Shown: one piece after another, positions 33,770-42,707 of the stretch
Position numbering within the stretch: the stretch's first letter is position 1
Layout of the letters: each line of letters opens with the position of its first letter
From: Polyangiaceae bacterium
GTDB taxonomy: Bacteria; Myxococcota_A; Polyangia; Polyangiales; Polyangiaceae
Assembly (NCBI GenBank): GCA_016715885.1
Contig: JADJXL010000025.1
Coordinates: 496,001-560,000, forward strand
Length of the DNA: 64,000 nucleotides
Reading direction: 5' to 3'
Program-made: the position numbers and the translations under genes
The notes under the pieces: generated by a model
Database searches by the model: none
What the model was told of the DNA's origin: nothing
The model's input: only the letters and a program-made list of their open reading frames with translations

Positions 33770-34765
33770 TCAAAACACGCCCATTGCGACGAATCCACGG
33801 CCATCGAGCATGGGGACGAAAAACACTTGCGCGGTTTTTGCCGGTCCTTCCGGATGCTTTTCGCGAGGCCACAGGGCCAGCACGGCTGCACCTGCGAGCG
33901 CCGCACCTCCAACAACGAACGTAACCGTCGAAATGGTCGCGTCGGTGCGAGCCCCACTCTGCTCCACACGCATTTCGGCATCTGCGAGGTCACACTGCGT
34001 CACCACGCCGCCAATGCACGATTTCGCAACGACGTCATCACGCCACTTCGACCTGGCCCTCAACCCGAATACACTTCCCACGACGATGCTGGCGACTCCG
34101 GCCGAACCGAGCGTTATGGCGCCGATGTGCCTCGACGAAAGCCCCGGAGCTTCGACCGGTGCCAATTCACCAATGGCGACCGTCTCCGCAGCGGCCTCTT
34201 TCAATAGGACCACTTTTTCCCATTTTCGCCGTCCCGGCGCGGTCGCGGTAATCGTGTGTTTTCCTGGATCCAGGGGCAATGGTTGTCCCCAGAGCGGCGG
34301 ATTGACGACATTGTCATTGTCCCGCACTTCGACGCCGGAGACGTTCGCCACGGAGGGTGGAACCTGCAGAGTGATTTTGGGCAAACGCGCTTCGAGCTTG
34401 GTTGCACGCTCCCGCGCAACGGACTCGCGCCCCGCTTGCCCGGTTCGCTTCGCCTCGTCCGCAATGTCGACGAAAAGCGCCCAAGCACTCGCGAGACGAC
34501 CGACGTTTTCATAACAATCGCCCAGATGAAAACGAGTGCCCATGCCGGTGTCGAGCCGGTTGCTTTCTGCGAGTTTGGGACACGCCTCAGCGTACTTTTT
34601 CTCCTCCATGAGCTTCATCGCGTCGTCGTAAAGCTTTTGCGCGATGGCAATGTCTTGTGGAGAAGCCTGGGTGGCAGTTTGTGCCAACGCAAATCGCGGC
34701 AATCCCACGAAGCACGCGATCATGACCGCCCGAGTGAACAATGAATGGCAACTTTGGGAGTTCAT
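33770..34765 (-). CDS. Secreted TPR/PEGA-like protein, partner of the upstream kinase
   Basis: About 331 residues from the ATG at 34765. It has a signal peptide (AVMIACFVGLPRFALA), a TPR-like helical region (QKLYDDAMKLMEEKKYAEACP), a beta-rich segment resembling a PEGA domain (WGQPLPLDPGKHTITATAPGR), and two hydrophobic segments toward the C-terminus. This combination next to a Ser/Thr kinase is a standard myxobacterial pair. The start lies 5 bp after the kinase stop, so they are one operon. Probably periplasmic with membrane anchors; its role is unknown. Confidence 0.75.
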   Translation of the reverse strand: MNSQSCHSLFTRAVMIACFVGLPRFALAQTATQASPQDIAIAQKLYDDAMKLMEEKKYAEACPKLAESNRLDTGMGTRFHLGDCYENVGRLASAWALFVDIADEAKRTGQAGRESVARERATKLEARLPKITLQVPPSVANVSGVEVRDNDNVVNPPLWGQPLPLDPGKHTITATAPGRRKWEKVVLLKEAAAETVAIGELAPVEAPGLSSRHIGAITLGSAGVASIVVGSVFGLRARSKWRDDVVAKSCIGGVVTQCDLADAEMRVEQSGARTDATISTVTFVVGGAALAGAAVLALWPREKHPEGPAKTAQVFFVPMLDGRGFVAMGVF

Positions 34766-34770
34766 ATCGT

Positions 34771-36351
34771 TCACTTGCGGGTGTTGAATTCGTTGTTGGG
34801 TGTCGGCGCGGCTGTCGCTGTCGCCGTCGGCGCGGCTTTCGTCGTCGTTGCGGCTGTCACCGTCGGCGCGGCTGTCACCGTCGGCGCGGCTGTCGCCGTC
34901 GGCGCGGCTGACGCCGTCGGCGCGGCTGTCGCCGTCGGCGCGGCTGTCGCCGTCGGCGCGGATTTCGCCGTCGGCGCGATTGGTTGGTCTACTGTCGATT
35001 TGGGAGCGGGCTCCGGCTGATGCACCGAAGGCTCGGGGGCATTCGACACGCTCGCCACCGGAATTGCCTCGGGTGTCGCGGGCGGTGCCGCAGTGGTGCT
35101 TTCCGGCATTGGTTTGTCTTGCGAATCCATTGACGCGCGACTGATTGCCGGCGTCGCGACAGCCTCGGATGCGCCGTCGTTGCGACCCCCGGCGAGCATG
35201 ATCCATGCGGCGATGCCCGCGAGGAGGCTCGCGGCAATGGCGCTTGCGACAATCGCATGCCGCACGGATGTCGCTGGACGTGCGGTCGTGACCATTCCGC
35301 CTTGCAATGTGGGTCCACCCTTTGGCAACTTCCGTTCAACCACGGTCACCGCGGTGTTGGCAGGAGCAGCGGCTGGAATGGCGGAATGGTCGATCGACGC
35401 TGGCAGGGGGTCCGAACCACGCCGCAACGTGGCCATGGGCAATGTGAACATGTCGCTGGCCGGCGCTTGCACGGCCGCACGAGCGCCCATTGCGAAGGGC
35501 GTGAGGGCACTGGCGAGCTCGGCGATGGTTTGATATCGTGCGCGGATGTTCTTTTCGAGGCAACGAAGGACGACGGCATCGAATTCGGGTGGAATTCCGG
35601 GATGGAACCAGGACGGGGCCTGAGCCTTGATGCGGTCGTCCAGTACTTGTGCAAATAGAACGGGATAGTGGTCGGATTTGAACGGGAGCGCGCGTGTCGT
35701 GAGCTCGTAAAGAATGACGCCGAGCGACCAAATGTCGGCGCGCCCGTCAACGGTTTTGCTGTCGTTCATCTGCTCGGGCGACATGTACACGGGTGTACCC
35801 ATCGTGGTTTGCGCAACCGTGAGGCTCGGGGATTTCACGTCCGAGCCGCGAGTGACCTTGGCGATGCCGAAATCGAGCACTTTGACGAAGGGCTCACCGC
35901 GCACGCCCTTCGTGACGAACAAGTTTGCAGGCTTGAGATCTCGGTGGACGATGCCCAGCGCATGCGCTTCGCCGATGGCTTCACACGCCTGGAGAATGTA
36001 CCGGCAAGCTTCGTCGATGGGCAAAGGACCGCGTGAATCGAGGATGTGGTCGAGGTCCATTCCCTCGAGGTACTCCATCACGATGTAGGGCGCACCATCA
36101 GGCAAACGGGCGACGTCGTGGATCTTGACGGCGTGGGGGCTCTTCAGGCGCGTGGCCGCACGAGCTTCGCGCAGGAAACGCTCGACGGCTCCGGCTTGTT
36201 GCACAGCCTCGGGAAGCATGAGCTTGATCGCGCGACGTTCGTGCAAGTCCTGATGCCACACGGCGATGACCATGCCCATACCGCCGCGGCCAAGGACGCG
36301 TTCGACGCGGTATTTGTCGGCAAGAACGTCACCAACTTCGATGTGCAACAT
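34771..36351 (-). CDS. Membrane-anchored Ser/Thr protein kinase 1
   Basis: About 526 residues from the ATG at 36351 (MLHIEVGDVLADKYRV). It has a complete kinase domain: Gly loop GRGGMGMV (about 21-28), Lys in RRAIKLM (about 43), catalytic HRDLKPAN (about 137), DFG (about 158) and MSPEQM activation segment. A single membrane helix (about 380-405) leads to an extracytoplasmic tail with tandem Ala/Pro/Thr hexapeptides. The tail is encoded by 18-bp tandem repeats at about 34800-34980 and probably varies in length. Coupled to the PEGA-like gene. Confidence 0.95.
   Translation of the reverse strand: MLHIEVGDVLADKYRVERVLGRGGMGMVIAVWHQDLHERRAIKLMLPEAVQQAGAVERFLREARAATRLKSPHAVKIHDVARLPDGAPYIVMEYLEGMDLDHILDSRGPLPIDEACRYILQACEAIGEAHALGIVHRDLKPANLFVTKGVRGEPFVKVLDFGIAKVTRGSDVKSPSLTVAQTTMGTPVYMSPEQMNDSKTVDGRADIWSLGVILYELTTRALPFKSDHYPVLFAQVLDDRIKAQAPSWFHPGIPPEFDAVVLRCLEKNIRARYQTIAELASALTPFAMGARAAVQAPASDMFTLPMATLRRGSDPLPASIDHSAIPAAAPANTAVTVVERKLPKGGPTLQGGMVTTARPATSVRHAIVASAIAASLLAGIAAWIMLAGGRNDGASEAVATPAISRASMDSQDKPMPESTTAAPPATPEAIPVASVSNAPEPSVHQPEPAPKSTVDQPIAPTAKSAPTATAAPTATAAPTASAAPTATAAPTVTAAPTVTAATTTKAAPTATATAAPTPNNEFNTRK
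34800..34985. repeat. 18-bp tandem repeats in the kinase tail
   Basis: Roughly ten copies of a GTCGGCGCGGCTGTCGCC-like unit, coding for Ala-Pro-Thr-Ala-Thr-Ala on the minus strand. The opposite strand is also open through the tract, which explains a spurious Ala/Val-rich frame. Copy number could change by slippage. Confidence 0.85.
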
Positions 36352-36493
36352 GCTCCCCACCGCTCCGCGCGCGGCTCGTGAAAAACGGCGCCACGAATGA
36401 CGGTACCACGACGAGGACGTAGACCAAAGATTCTTGTGATCGCTTCTGCTGTGCGAAGTCGATTTCGCAGGTTTGGGGCGCAGGGCGCCGCGA

Positions 36494-38086
36494 TCAGCGG
36501 GGGAGCTTGGCGAGGAACACGTCGGAGCTCGCGGGCGTGAGCAATCCACCTTCGAAGTTCAGGGGGCCGTCTGCGAATGAACCTGCGACGTAGACGAGCT
36601 CGCCCAATGCATCCAAGACGACGGCATTGCCAGACTCATTGCCCGTTCCCGCAATCACACGGCTCCACACATGCTCGCCGGCGTTGTCCAATTTCAGCAC
36701 GAAGCCGTCGGCATAGCCGAGGCTTTGAAATGCATGGTCTGCACTGAATGAAATGCTGCCATGGAATTCGCCCGTCACATACACGTTCAAGACGGCATCG
36801 ACGGCAATGGCGTGTGCTCGTTGATGCTCCGCTAACATGGGATCGATTTCACCATACCGCCGACTCCACTGACACTCCCCCGCGAGGTTCAACTTGGCGA
36901 CGAAGGCATCTTCGGCCTGCGTCTCATTGACCAATTTGCATTTCGTCTGATCGGGAAAGAGCGTTCTCGAGCGAAATCCACCCGCGACGAAAATGTTGCC
37001 GTCACTTGCGACGGCGAGCGATATTGGCGACGAGTCTCCTATCGGGCCTTCTGCGATTTTCACGAGCCACTTGACCTCTTTCTTACCGTCGAGCGATGCG
37101 ACGAAGAGGGCATCATTGGCTGGATCTTGGGTGACCGGTGGTGCGGGGATGTTGAAAGTGATGCTCTCCGAAAATCGTCCGCCAACGATGATCGAGTCTT
37201 CCGCAGGTGCGGCGATGTCATGCACTTCCTGATCGCCTGTCCCGCTTGCATGCACGCTCCATGAGGGGGTACCGTCGGCGAGCAGCAATTTTGCGATGAA
37301 TGCATCGAATCCATTGGTATTGTTGACGCGTGGCGACTCGAATACGAGCGTTCCTTTGAACCGGCCGCCGATGTACGCCGCGCCGGCCGAGTCGAATGCA
37401 ATTGCTTGGCCTTCTTGATCTTTGTCGTCACCGAACGATTTCTGCCAGAGACAGCCATTGCCTACGAATTTCGCCACGACGACGTCACGGCCACCGCCAC
37501 TCGTCAAAGCGCCCTTTCCGCAATCGAAGTCGCTCATGGCGAATCCCACGATACCAACCCCACCGGTATCCGGATCGGCCGCGATCCCGAAAGGCACATC
37601 GCTGTTCAAGCCGCCTAAAAGGCGACTCGGGGGGCATTGCACGGCCATGTCCTTGGGATCGACCCACGTCACGAACATGTCGAGCCCGCCTTTGCCGGCA
37701 TTGTCGCAGCCCACGTCCTGCATGCTCGTGCCAAGGGTCATTCCTGCCATGACAACGCGGCCATCCCCGTCGAGAGCGGCCCCATAGACGATTTGATCGT
37801 CGCTGCTCCCGAATTTGGCGCCCGAAATGAGCGCGTCGCCATTGCCTGCCGAACCGCCGCCTCCTGCCGAACCGCCATTGCCTGCCGAACCGCCATTGCC
37901 TGCCGAACCCCCGTCTCCTGCCGAACCTCCGGCTCCTGCCGAACCGCCGGCTCCTGCCGAACCGCCTCCTCCCTCGCGCATGTCCGACAGTTCATCGAAG
38001 ACCAGCGACGCACACCCGCCTAGCATCAGAATGACCCCGCCGAGAGAAACACCGCCAGGTAATAACTTACGCACCTTCTTGACCAT
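36494..38086 (-). CDS. Lipoprotein with Gly/Ser repeats and beta-propeller-like repeats
   Basis: About 530 residues from the ATG at 38086. The signal ends at LGGC (Cys about 26). Seven GGSAGxG hexapeptide-like repeats (about 39-80) form a flexible linker. The rest consists of repeated blocks of the type GN(I/V)xVAGxF..., DAFVAKLxxxG, W, spaced by about 55-60 residues, as in SBBP/YncE-like propeller proteins of myxobacteria. Probably surface-exposed. The coding repeats at 37850-37980 are also visible as 18-bp DNA repeats. Confidence 0.8.
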   Translation of the reverse strand: MVKKVRKLLPGGVSLGGVILMLGGCASLVFDELSDMREGGGGSAGAGGSAGAGGSAGDGGSAGNGGSAGNGGSAGGGGSAGNGDALISGAKFGSSDDQIVYGAALDGDGRVVMAGMTLGTSMQDVGCDNAGKGGLDMFVTWVDPKDMAVQCPPSRLLGGLNSDVPFGIAADPDTGGVGIVGFAMSDFDCGKGALTSGGGRDVVVAKFVGNGCLWQKSFGDDKDQEGQAIAFDSAGAAYIGGRFKGTLVFESPRVNNTNGFDAFIAKLLLADGTPSWSVHASGTGDQEVHDIAAPAEDSIIVGGRFSESITFNIPAPPVTQDPANDALFVASLDGKKEVKWLVKIAEGPIGDSSPISLAVASDGNIFVAGGFRSRTLFPDQTKCKLVNETQAEDAFVAKLNLAGECQWSRRYGEIDPMLAEHQRAHAIAVDAVLNVYVTGEFHGSISFSADHAFQSLGYADGFVLKLDNAGEHVWSRVIAGTGNESGNAVVLDALGELVYVAGSFADGPLNFEGGLLTPASSDVFLAKLPR

Positions 38087-38211
38087 TTCGCACCTCGGTC
38101 GCAGCGCCCGCGAGGTTGCATGATGCACGGACATGCGTCGGGTGCCAACTCTTCTTTTCGCGCGAGCCTTCGCTATTGACTCGACGTCGCATTCTTGCAA
38201 CGCTTTATCGC

Positions 38212-38664
38212 ATGCGTCAAACGAAATGGCTCGAGCGTCGACGTGCCGTTGCTGTCGCAGCGGTGGTCGTGGGGATGGGTTTCGGAATGCTTCACGCGCG
38301 CGATGCGTCGAGCGAACCGCAGGCTGAAGATGGAGCGCCATCGGGCATGGTCGCGTTTGTCGGGGGTGGGGATTGTCCTCCAGGATGGCTGCATGCGAGC
38401 GACATCGAAGGACGTGCCATCGTCGGTACGGTCATCAAGGAAGACGTCGGTGTCGATGTAGGCACTCCGTTCACTGCTGGTGAAGAGCGCGTCCATGAGC
38501 ACGCGTTCACCGGTGCAGTGAATCTCCCAGCGAAATACATCACGGCAGTGAATGGCGTGGCAGCAGGTGTGGCGCTCGCGGGGACGTTTTCCGTCACAGG
38601 TGTGACCGATAAAAATGCCGATGGCTTACCGTTTTTCCAAATGGAGGGGTGCATCAAGCCATGA
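38212..38664 (+). CDS. Secreted protein with one collar-like module
   Basis: About 150 residues from the ATG at 38212. A signal peptide (VAVAAVVVGMGFGMLHA) is followed by a module with CPPGWLHA, GRAIVGT and a histidine pair (EERVHEHAF). This resembles the phage tail collar fold (PxGW, RxxxG, HxH). The last codons overlap the next gene (ATGA), which carries two more copies of the module, so both proteins probably act together outside the cell. Confidence 0.7.
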   Translation: MRQTKWLERRRAVAVAAVVVGMGFGMLHARDASSEPQAEDGAPSGMVAFVGGGDCPPGWLHASDIEGRAIVGTVIKEDVGVDVGTPFTAGEERVHEHAFTGAVNLPAKYITAVNGVAAGVALAGTFSVTGVTDKNADGLPFFQMEGCIKP

Positions 38665-39575
38665 AAAACCATTGGGCAGCGATTGTCGTTTGCGTCATGG
38701 TCACGAGCTGCTCAGGCGGCAACGGTGGTCATTCGGGACCGGACGGCGGCATAGGTGGTCATGCGGGCGCGGGCGGCGGCACGGGTGGCGAAGCAGGCGC
38801 GGGCGGCGGCATGGGCGGTCATGCGGGCATGGGTGGCGAAGCGGGCTCGGGCGGCGGCGGGATTGTTCCGAAAGGTGACGCTTTTCCCGCGGGCGCCGTC
38901 TCGTTTTTCAACAGGCTCGCTTGTCCGCCCGGTTGGAGCCCGTTCAATGAGGCTGCGGGGCGCATGATCGTGTCTGCCAATGCGGGATTGCCGCGTGGCA
39001 CGACGATGGGTGAACCCTTTTCCAGCGGTGAAGATCGTACGCACGAGCATAAATTGGCGGGAAGCGGGTCCGTTACGGCTGCGACGACGTTGGGCGGCGA
39101 CCCTGGACCCAACGGCTTGTTTACGCCGGGGGGTGCGTTCGCATTTGCCACGACTTCAGACCCGGCGTCGGCCAACATTCCCTACCGGCAGCTCCTGGTG
39201 TGCAAAAAAATGGTGGAGCCCAGTGCGAACGTTCTGCCCCTTCCCGCAAAATTGCATACGTATTTCGATCTCGACACCTGTCCGTCGGGGTGGAAGTCGG
39301 CCACGGCCGCCACGGAAGGACGCATTGCCGTCGGATTGCCTCCAAATGCTCCTGCCGACATGCCCATCGGAGGCGAACCGTTTACGAAGCCCGAGCCACG
39401 CAAGCACAAACATGCATTTTCGTCGACACTGAATACCACACCACTCGGTTCGCCGGAATATATTTGTGCTTGCACATTTGTCGGCCTGCATGGTTCGTAT
39501 CCAGTCACGGGTGAATCGGACGAGGTTGCACTCGACATTCCGATGATTTCGTTGGTCCAATGCGAAAAGCAATGA
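38661..39575 (+). CDS. Lipoprotein with two collar-like modules
   Basis: About 304 residues; the ATG at 38661 overlaps the upstream stop. The lipobox ends TSC (Cys about 17), followed by a His/Gly/Ala-rich linker with GGHAGAGGG repeats. Two modules follow (CPPGWSPF...GEDRTHEHKL and CPSGWKSA...EPRKHKHAF), matching the one upstream. The conserved Cys-Pro and paired His suggest disulfide and metal binding. Similar modules appear in secreted myxobacterial proteins, with no known function. Confidence 0.75.
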   Translation: MKNHWAAIVVCVMVTSCSGGNGGHSGPDGGIGGHAGAGGGTGGEAGAGGGMGGHAGMGGEAGSGGGGIVPKGDAFPAGAVSFFNRLACPPGWSPFNEAAGRMIVSANAGLPRGTTMGEPFSSGEDRTHEHKLAGSGSVTAATTLGGDPGPNGLFTPGGAFAFATTSDPASANIPYRQLLVCKKMVEPSANVLPLPAKLHTYFDLDTCPSGWKSATAATEGRIAVGLPPNAPADMPIGGEPFTKPEPRKHKHAFSSTLNTTPLGSPEYICACTFVGLHGSYPVTGESDEVALDIPMISLVQCEKQ

Positions 39576-40036
39576 CCAGCGGGGCGGCCTTCGTCCCGTC
39601 ACTGACGCGCGGCGCAAAGCCCCCCACGAAAGATGGACATTCATCTCCCCGCGGGGGGCGGGGGGGGGGCGGCCGGGGGGGGGGGGGGGCCCTCCGCGGC
39701 GGCGCCCCCGTGTTGCTCGTGCCGAGCGACCCGATTGCGAGGTCGACAAATCGAGACGCCCGACCCTTGCCGCGGCCCGGCCCTAGACCGAATGGCGAGC
39801 ACCACCGCCCGCACCCGAGCCCCCGGGGGCGGGCGCGGGGGGGGGGGGGGGGGCCGCGGCCGGGCGCCCCGCGGGGGGCGCCGCGGGGGGGACGGGCCCC
39901 CCCCCCCACATGCCGATCCGCCTGAATCGCGGGTTTTTGCCACGCCACGGCGATGCGGCCAACTGACCGGCCCCCGCTCGGGGGGGGCGGCATTGCATTG
40001 CGCCTTTCGCACGGTGAACCGCAAAGGAGGTCATCC
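39576..40036. other. Gene-free region with extreme G and C runs
   Basis: Contains a run of 15 G at 39675-39689, 17 G at 39837-39853 and about 11 C at 39897-39907, plus shorter G tracts at 39654-39669 and 39976-39983. Frames crossing it are low-complexity Gly/Pro/Arg strings on both strands and are not credible genes. It may be genuine slippage-prone DNA or a sequencing or assembly artefact. The final bases hold AAAGGAGG, the ribosome-binding site of the next gene. Confidence 0.7.
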
Positions 40037-40573
40037 ATGAGCATGCTGCTTCGCACGGCAATCGCGACTGTCGCATTGGCTGGCATGACGGTATTGCCCG
40101 CCGCCCCAGCGGACAGCGCCGAGCAAGTGCAATACGATCACCATCGACGTCAGGGCGGCGGTGGCACGGGACAACATTATCGACAAGACTACATCACGAA
40201 CCGAATGACCATAAGCGAGCGCATCATGATGCCTCTCGAGGACGGATGCCTTTATTCGGTCGATATCAGCGGCTGGGTCGAGCCAGTCGACACGGGCAGT
40301 CCCATGCAGCAGGTCGACCCCAACATTTTCATGAGCGCATCGCTTTCGTGCCCCACGGGAACGACCGTGCGCCTTACGGATAACCTCATGAGGACCGGGC
40401 TCATCACCGTGGATGCCCTGGAACAGGCGCTCGAACGCCGCGGAACGATTGCAATGGGCGTGTGCGTGTACCGGCCGAATTTCGATTTGGTGAACAACCG
40501 ACTCATCGGCCGAGGCATCACGCAACTCTGTCCACCAAGGCCCCGCATGCCTCAGTCGGGCGGGGGCCGCTGA
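40037..40573 (+). CDS. Secreted protein of unknown function
   Basis: About 178 residues from the ATG at 40037, preceded by AAAGGAGG at a normal distance. The signal peptide ends near SAEQ. The mature part has three or four Cys (DGCLYSVDISGW, SLSCPTG, MGVCVYRP, TQLCPPRP) that may pair. No family recognised. Confidence 0.7.
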   Translation: MSMLLRTAIATVALAGMTVLPAAPADSAEQVQYDHHRRQGGGGTGQHYRQDYITNRMTISERIMMPLEDGCLYSVDISGWVEPVDTGSPMQQVDPNIFMSASLSCPTGTTVRLTDNLMRTGLITVDALEQALERRGTIAMGVCVYRPNFDLVNNRLIGRGITQLCPPRPRMPQSGGGR

Positions 40574-40705
40574 CCGCGACGCCGTCGTTCGAGCACGACA
40601 GCAATTGAACGCGGCGACATCGCAACGATCTGGAAACCCGTCCATTTGCTGGTAAGGTGCGGCCGTCGAGCCCCATCCGTCTCCGGGGCTCACGAGGAGC
40701 CTGAG

Positions 40706-41206
40706 ATGGGAAAGTTCACGGTCACGCACGAAATCAACTGCAACGCGGAAACGTTCTGGAAGGTCTTCTTCGATAAGGACTTCAATAACAAGCTTTACAA
40801 GGAAAACCTCGGGTTTCCGGAGTTCACGATCTTGGATCAGCGCGAGACGGACGGTGACATCGTTCGCAAGGTGAAGGGCACGCCGAAGATGGAAGTGCCG
40901 GGTCCGGTCGCCAAGGTGCTCGGGTCGAACTTCGGGTACACGGAAGAGGGGAAGTTCAACAAGGCGACGAAGCTCTGGCAGTGGAAGATGATTCCGAGCA
41001 CGATGGCGGAGAAACTGCGCAACGAGGGGACACTGCGCATCGAGCCCGTTGGGGATACGAAGGTGCGACGAATTGCCGAGCTCGTCGTGGAGGCCAAGAT
41101 TTTTGGTGTCGGCGGGCTCATCGAGAGCAGCGCGGAGAAGCAACTGCGCGATGGTTGGGAAAAGAGCGCTCGGTTCATGAACGAGTGGCTGAAGACGCAC
41201 GGCTGA
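40706..41206 (+). CDS. DUF2505 family protein
   Basis: 166 residues beginning MGKFTVTHEINCNAETFW, a start characteristic of DUF2505, a member of the START/SRPBCC-like lipid-binding superfamily. No signal peptide. It is preceded by GAGGAG-like sequence at 40694. Function is unknown; a hydrophobic ligand is plausible from the fold. The 41254 dehydrogenase follows closely. Confidence 0.85.
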   Translation: MGKFTVTHEINCNAETFWKVFFDKDFNNKLYKENLGFPEFTILDQRETDGDIVRKVKGTPKMEVPGPVAKVLGSNFGYTEEGKFNKATKLWQWKMIPSTMAEKLRNEGTLRIEPVGDTKVRRIAELVVEAKIFGVGGLIESSAEKQLRDGWEKSARFMNEWLKTHG

Positions 41207-41241
41207 GTCTGCTTGGCGGGATTGCGGTTTGAATCCTGCAT

Positions 41242-42567
41242 GTGTCGGCGGGTATGCAAAAGGCCGATGCTGCGGGAGGAAGACTCGATCCCGAGCATGA
41301 GCCGCACGTAATCATCGTGGGCGGGGGGTTTGGCGGCTTGAATGCGGCCAAAGCATTACGCAAGGCGCCGGTTCGCATTACGCTGCTCGACCGGAAAAAC
41401 CACCACCTATTCCAACCTTTGCTTTATCAAGTCGCGATGGCGGGCTTGAATCCGCCACAGATTGCGGTTCCCATTCGCCGAGTGCTCAGGAGCCAGCGAA
41501 ATGTGCGCGTGCTGCTCGGGGAAGTGACGGGCATTTTGCCCGCGCAGCGCAAGGTGACGACGACGATTGGCGACATGGCGTATGATTATTTGATATTGGC
41601 GACGGGCGCGAGTCATTCGTATTTTGGTCACGACGAATGGGCACGCGTGGCCCCTGGATTGAAGAGCCTCGAAGATGCGCTCGAAATGCGAAAGCGCGTC
41701 CTTCTTGCATTCGAGCAAGCGGAATGTTGCGGGGATGCAGAGGAGAAAAAAGCGTGGCTCACGTTCGTCGTCATTGGTGGAGGTCCGACGGGTGTGGAGC
41801 TTGCGGGGACGCTTGTGGAGCTCGCGCATCGCACCATTGCGGGGGATTTTCGATCGATCGATCCGGCGTCGGCGCGCGTGATATTGCTCGAAGGGGTCGA
41901 TCGCGTTTTGCCGACCTATCCTTCTTATTTGTCGCACAAAGCGAAGCGACAGCTCGAATCGCTCGGTGTTCAAGTGCAGACGAAGGCGCTCGTCACGCAC
42001 ATCGACGAGAATTCGGTGTCCATTGGAGCGGAAAAAATTTCGACGAAAACCGTGTTATGGGCTGCGGGCGTACAGGCATCGCCTCTTGGAAGAATGCTCG
42101 GAGCGCCGGTGGATCGAGCGGGTCGCGTGAAGGTGGAGCCCGATTTGTCCGTACCGGGGCATCCCGAGGTGTTCGTCATCGGGGATCTTGCGTCCTTTGA
42201 TCACGACGGCGTGGTCGTGCCTGGCGTGGCGCCTGCGGCGATTCAAGAAGCGCGGCATGTTGCTCGGAACATCGAGCGGAGTTTGTCGAAGGAGCCGCGT
42301 CTTGCGTTTCGGTACGATGATCGTGGATCGCTTGCGACGATTGGCCGAGCTTCGGCGGTTGCGGACCTCGGACGTTTGCAGCTTTCGGGGCTCGTGGCTT
42401 GGCTCGCGTGGATGCTCATTCACATCGTTTTTTTGATTGGTTTCCGAAATCGATTGGTGGTGTTGTTCGATTGGGCATACTCGTACGTGACCTATGAACG
42501 TGGCGCACGGCTCATTACGGGCAATGTGGAACGTGCCGACGCGCGCAAAAGCGCAGCCGAGTCATGA
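41242..42567 (+). CDS. ndh: Type II NADH dehydrogenase
   Basis: Up to 441 residues; GTG at 41242 or ATG at 41254 can start it. A first Rossmann motif GGGFGG (FAD, about 27-32) and a second GGGPTGVELAG (NAD, about 178-188) are intact. Near the C-terminus HIVFLIGFRNRLVVLFDWAYSYVTYERGARLITG provides the membrane-facing amphipathic helix typical of NDH-2. It passes electrons from NADH to quinone without proton pumping at the cytoplasmic side of the inner membrane. Confidence 0.95.
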   Translation: MSAGMQKADAAGGRLDPEHEPHVIIVGGGFGGLNAAKALRKAPVRITLLDRKNHHLFQPLLYQVAMAGLNPPQIAVPIRRVLRSQRNVRVLLGEVTGILPAQRKVTTTIGDMAYDYLILATGASHSYFGHDEWARVAPGLKSLEDALEMRKRVLLAFEQAECCGDAEEKKAWLTFVVIGGGPTGVELAGTLVELAHRTIAGDFRSIDPASARVILLEGVDRVLPTYPSYLSHKAKRQLESLGVQVQTKALVTHIDENSVSIGAEKISTKTVLWAAGVQASPLGRMLGAPVDRAGRVKVEPDLSVPGHPEVFVIGDLASFDHDGVVVPGVAPAAIQEARHVARNIERSLSKEPRLAFRYDDRGSLATIGRASAVADLGRLQLSGLVAWLAWMLIHIVFLIGFRNRLVVLFDWAYSYVTYERGARLITGNVERADARKSAAES

Positions 42568-42707
42568 TTGGGATCAAACTGAACGGCGTGCTAGACGCCG
42601 AATCGTTACCGTGATAGCCTAGCATTATGCTCGCGTTTTGCGCGTGAGCAGCTTCTCGGTCATAGGCGCCGAGGGTTTTGCGTTTACGTCCTTTTGCGGA
42701 GCTTCCC

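Noticed and set aside
34766..35206. N-terminal extension of the PEGA-like protein rich in Asp-Ser-Arg-Ala
   Set aside because: It lies wholly inside the kinase gene in another frame and only mirrors its 18-bp repeats; the start at 34765 gives a signal peptide.
38212..39575. Prophage tail genes
   Set aside because: Collar-like motifs occur but both proteins have secretion signals and no other phage genes are near.
39600..40020. Gly/Pro-rich genes in the G-run region
   Set aside because: Frames exist on both strands only because of homopolymers, with no start site or domain.
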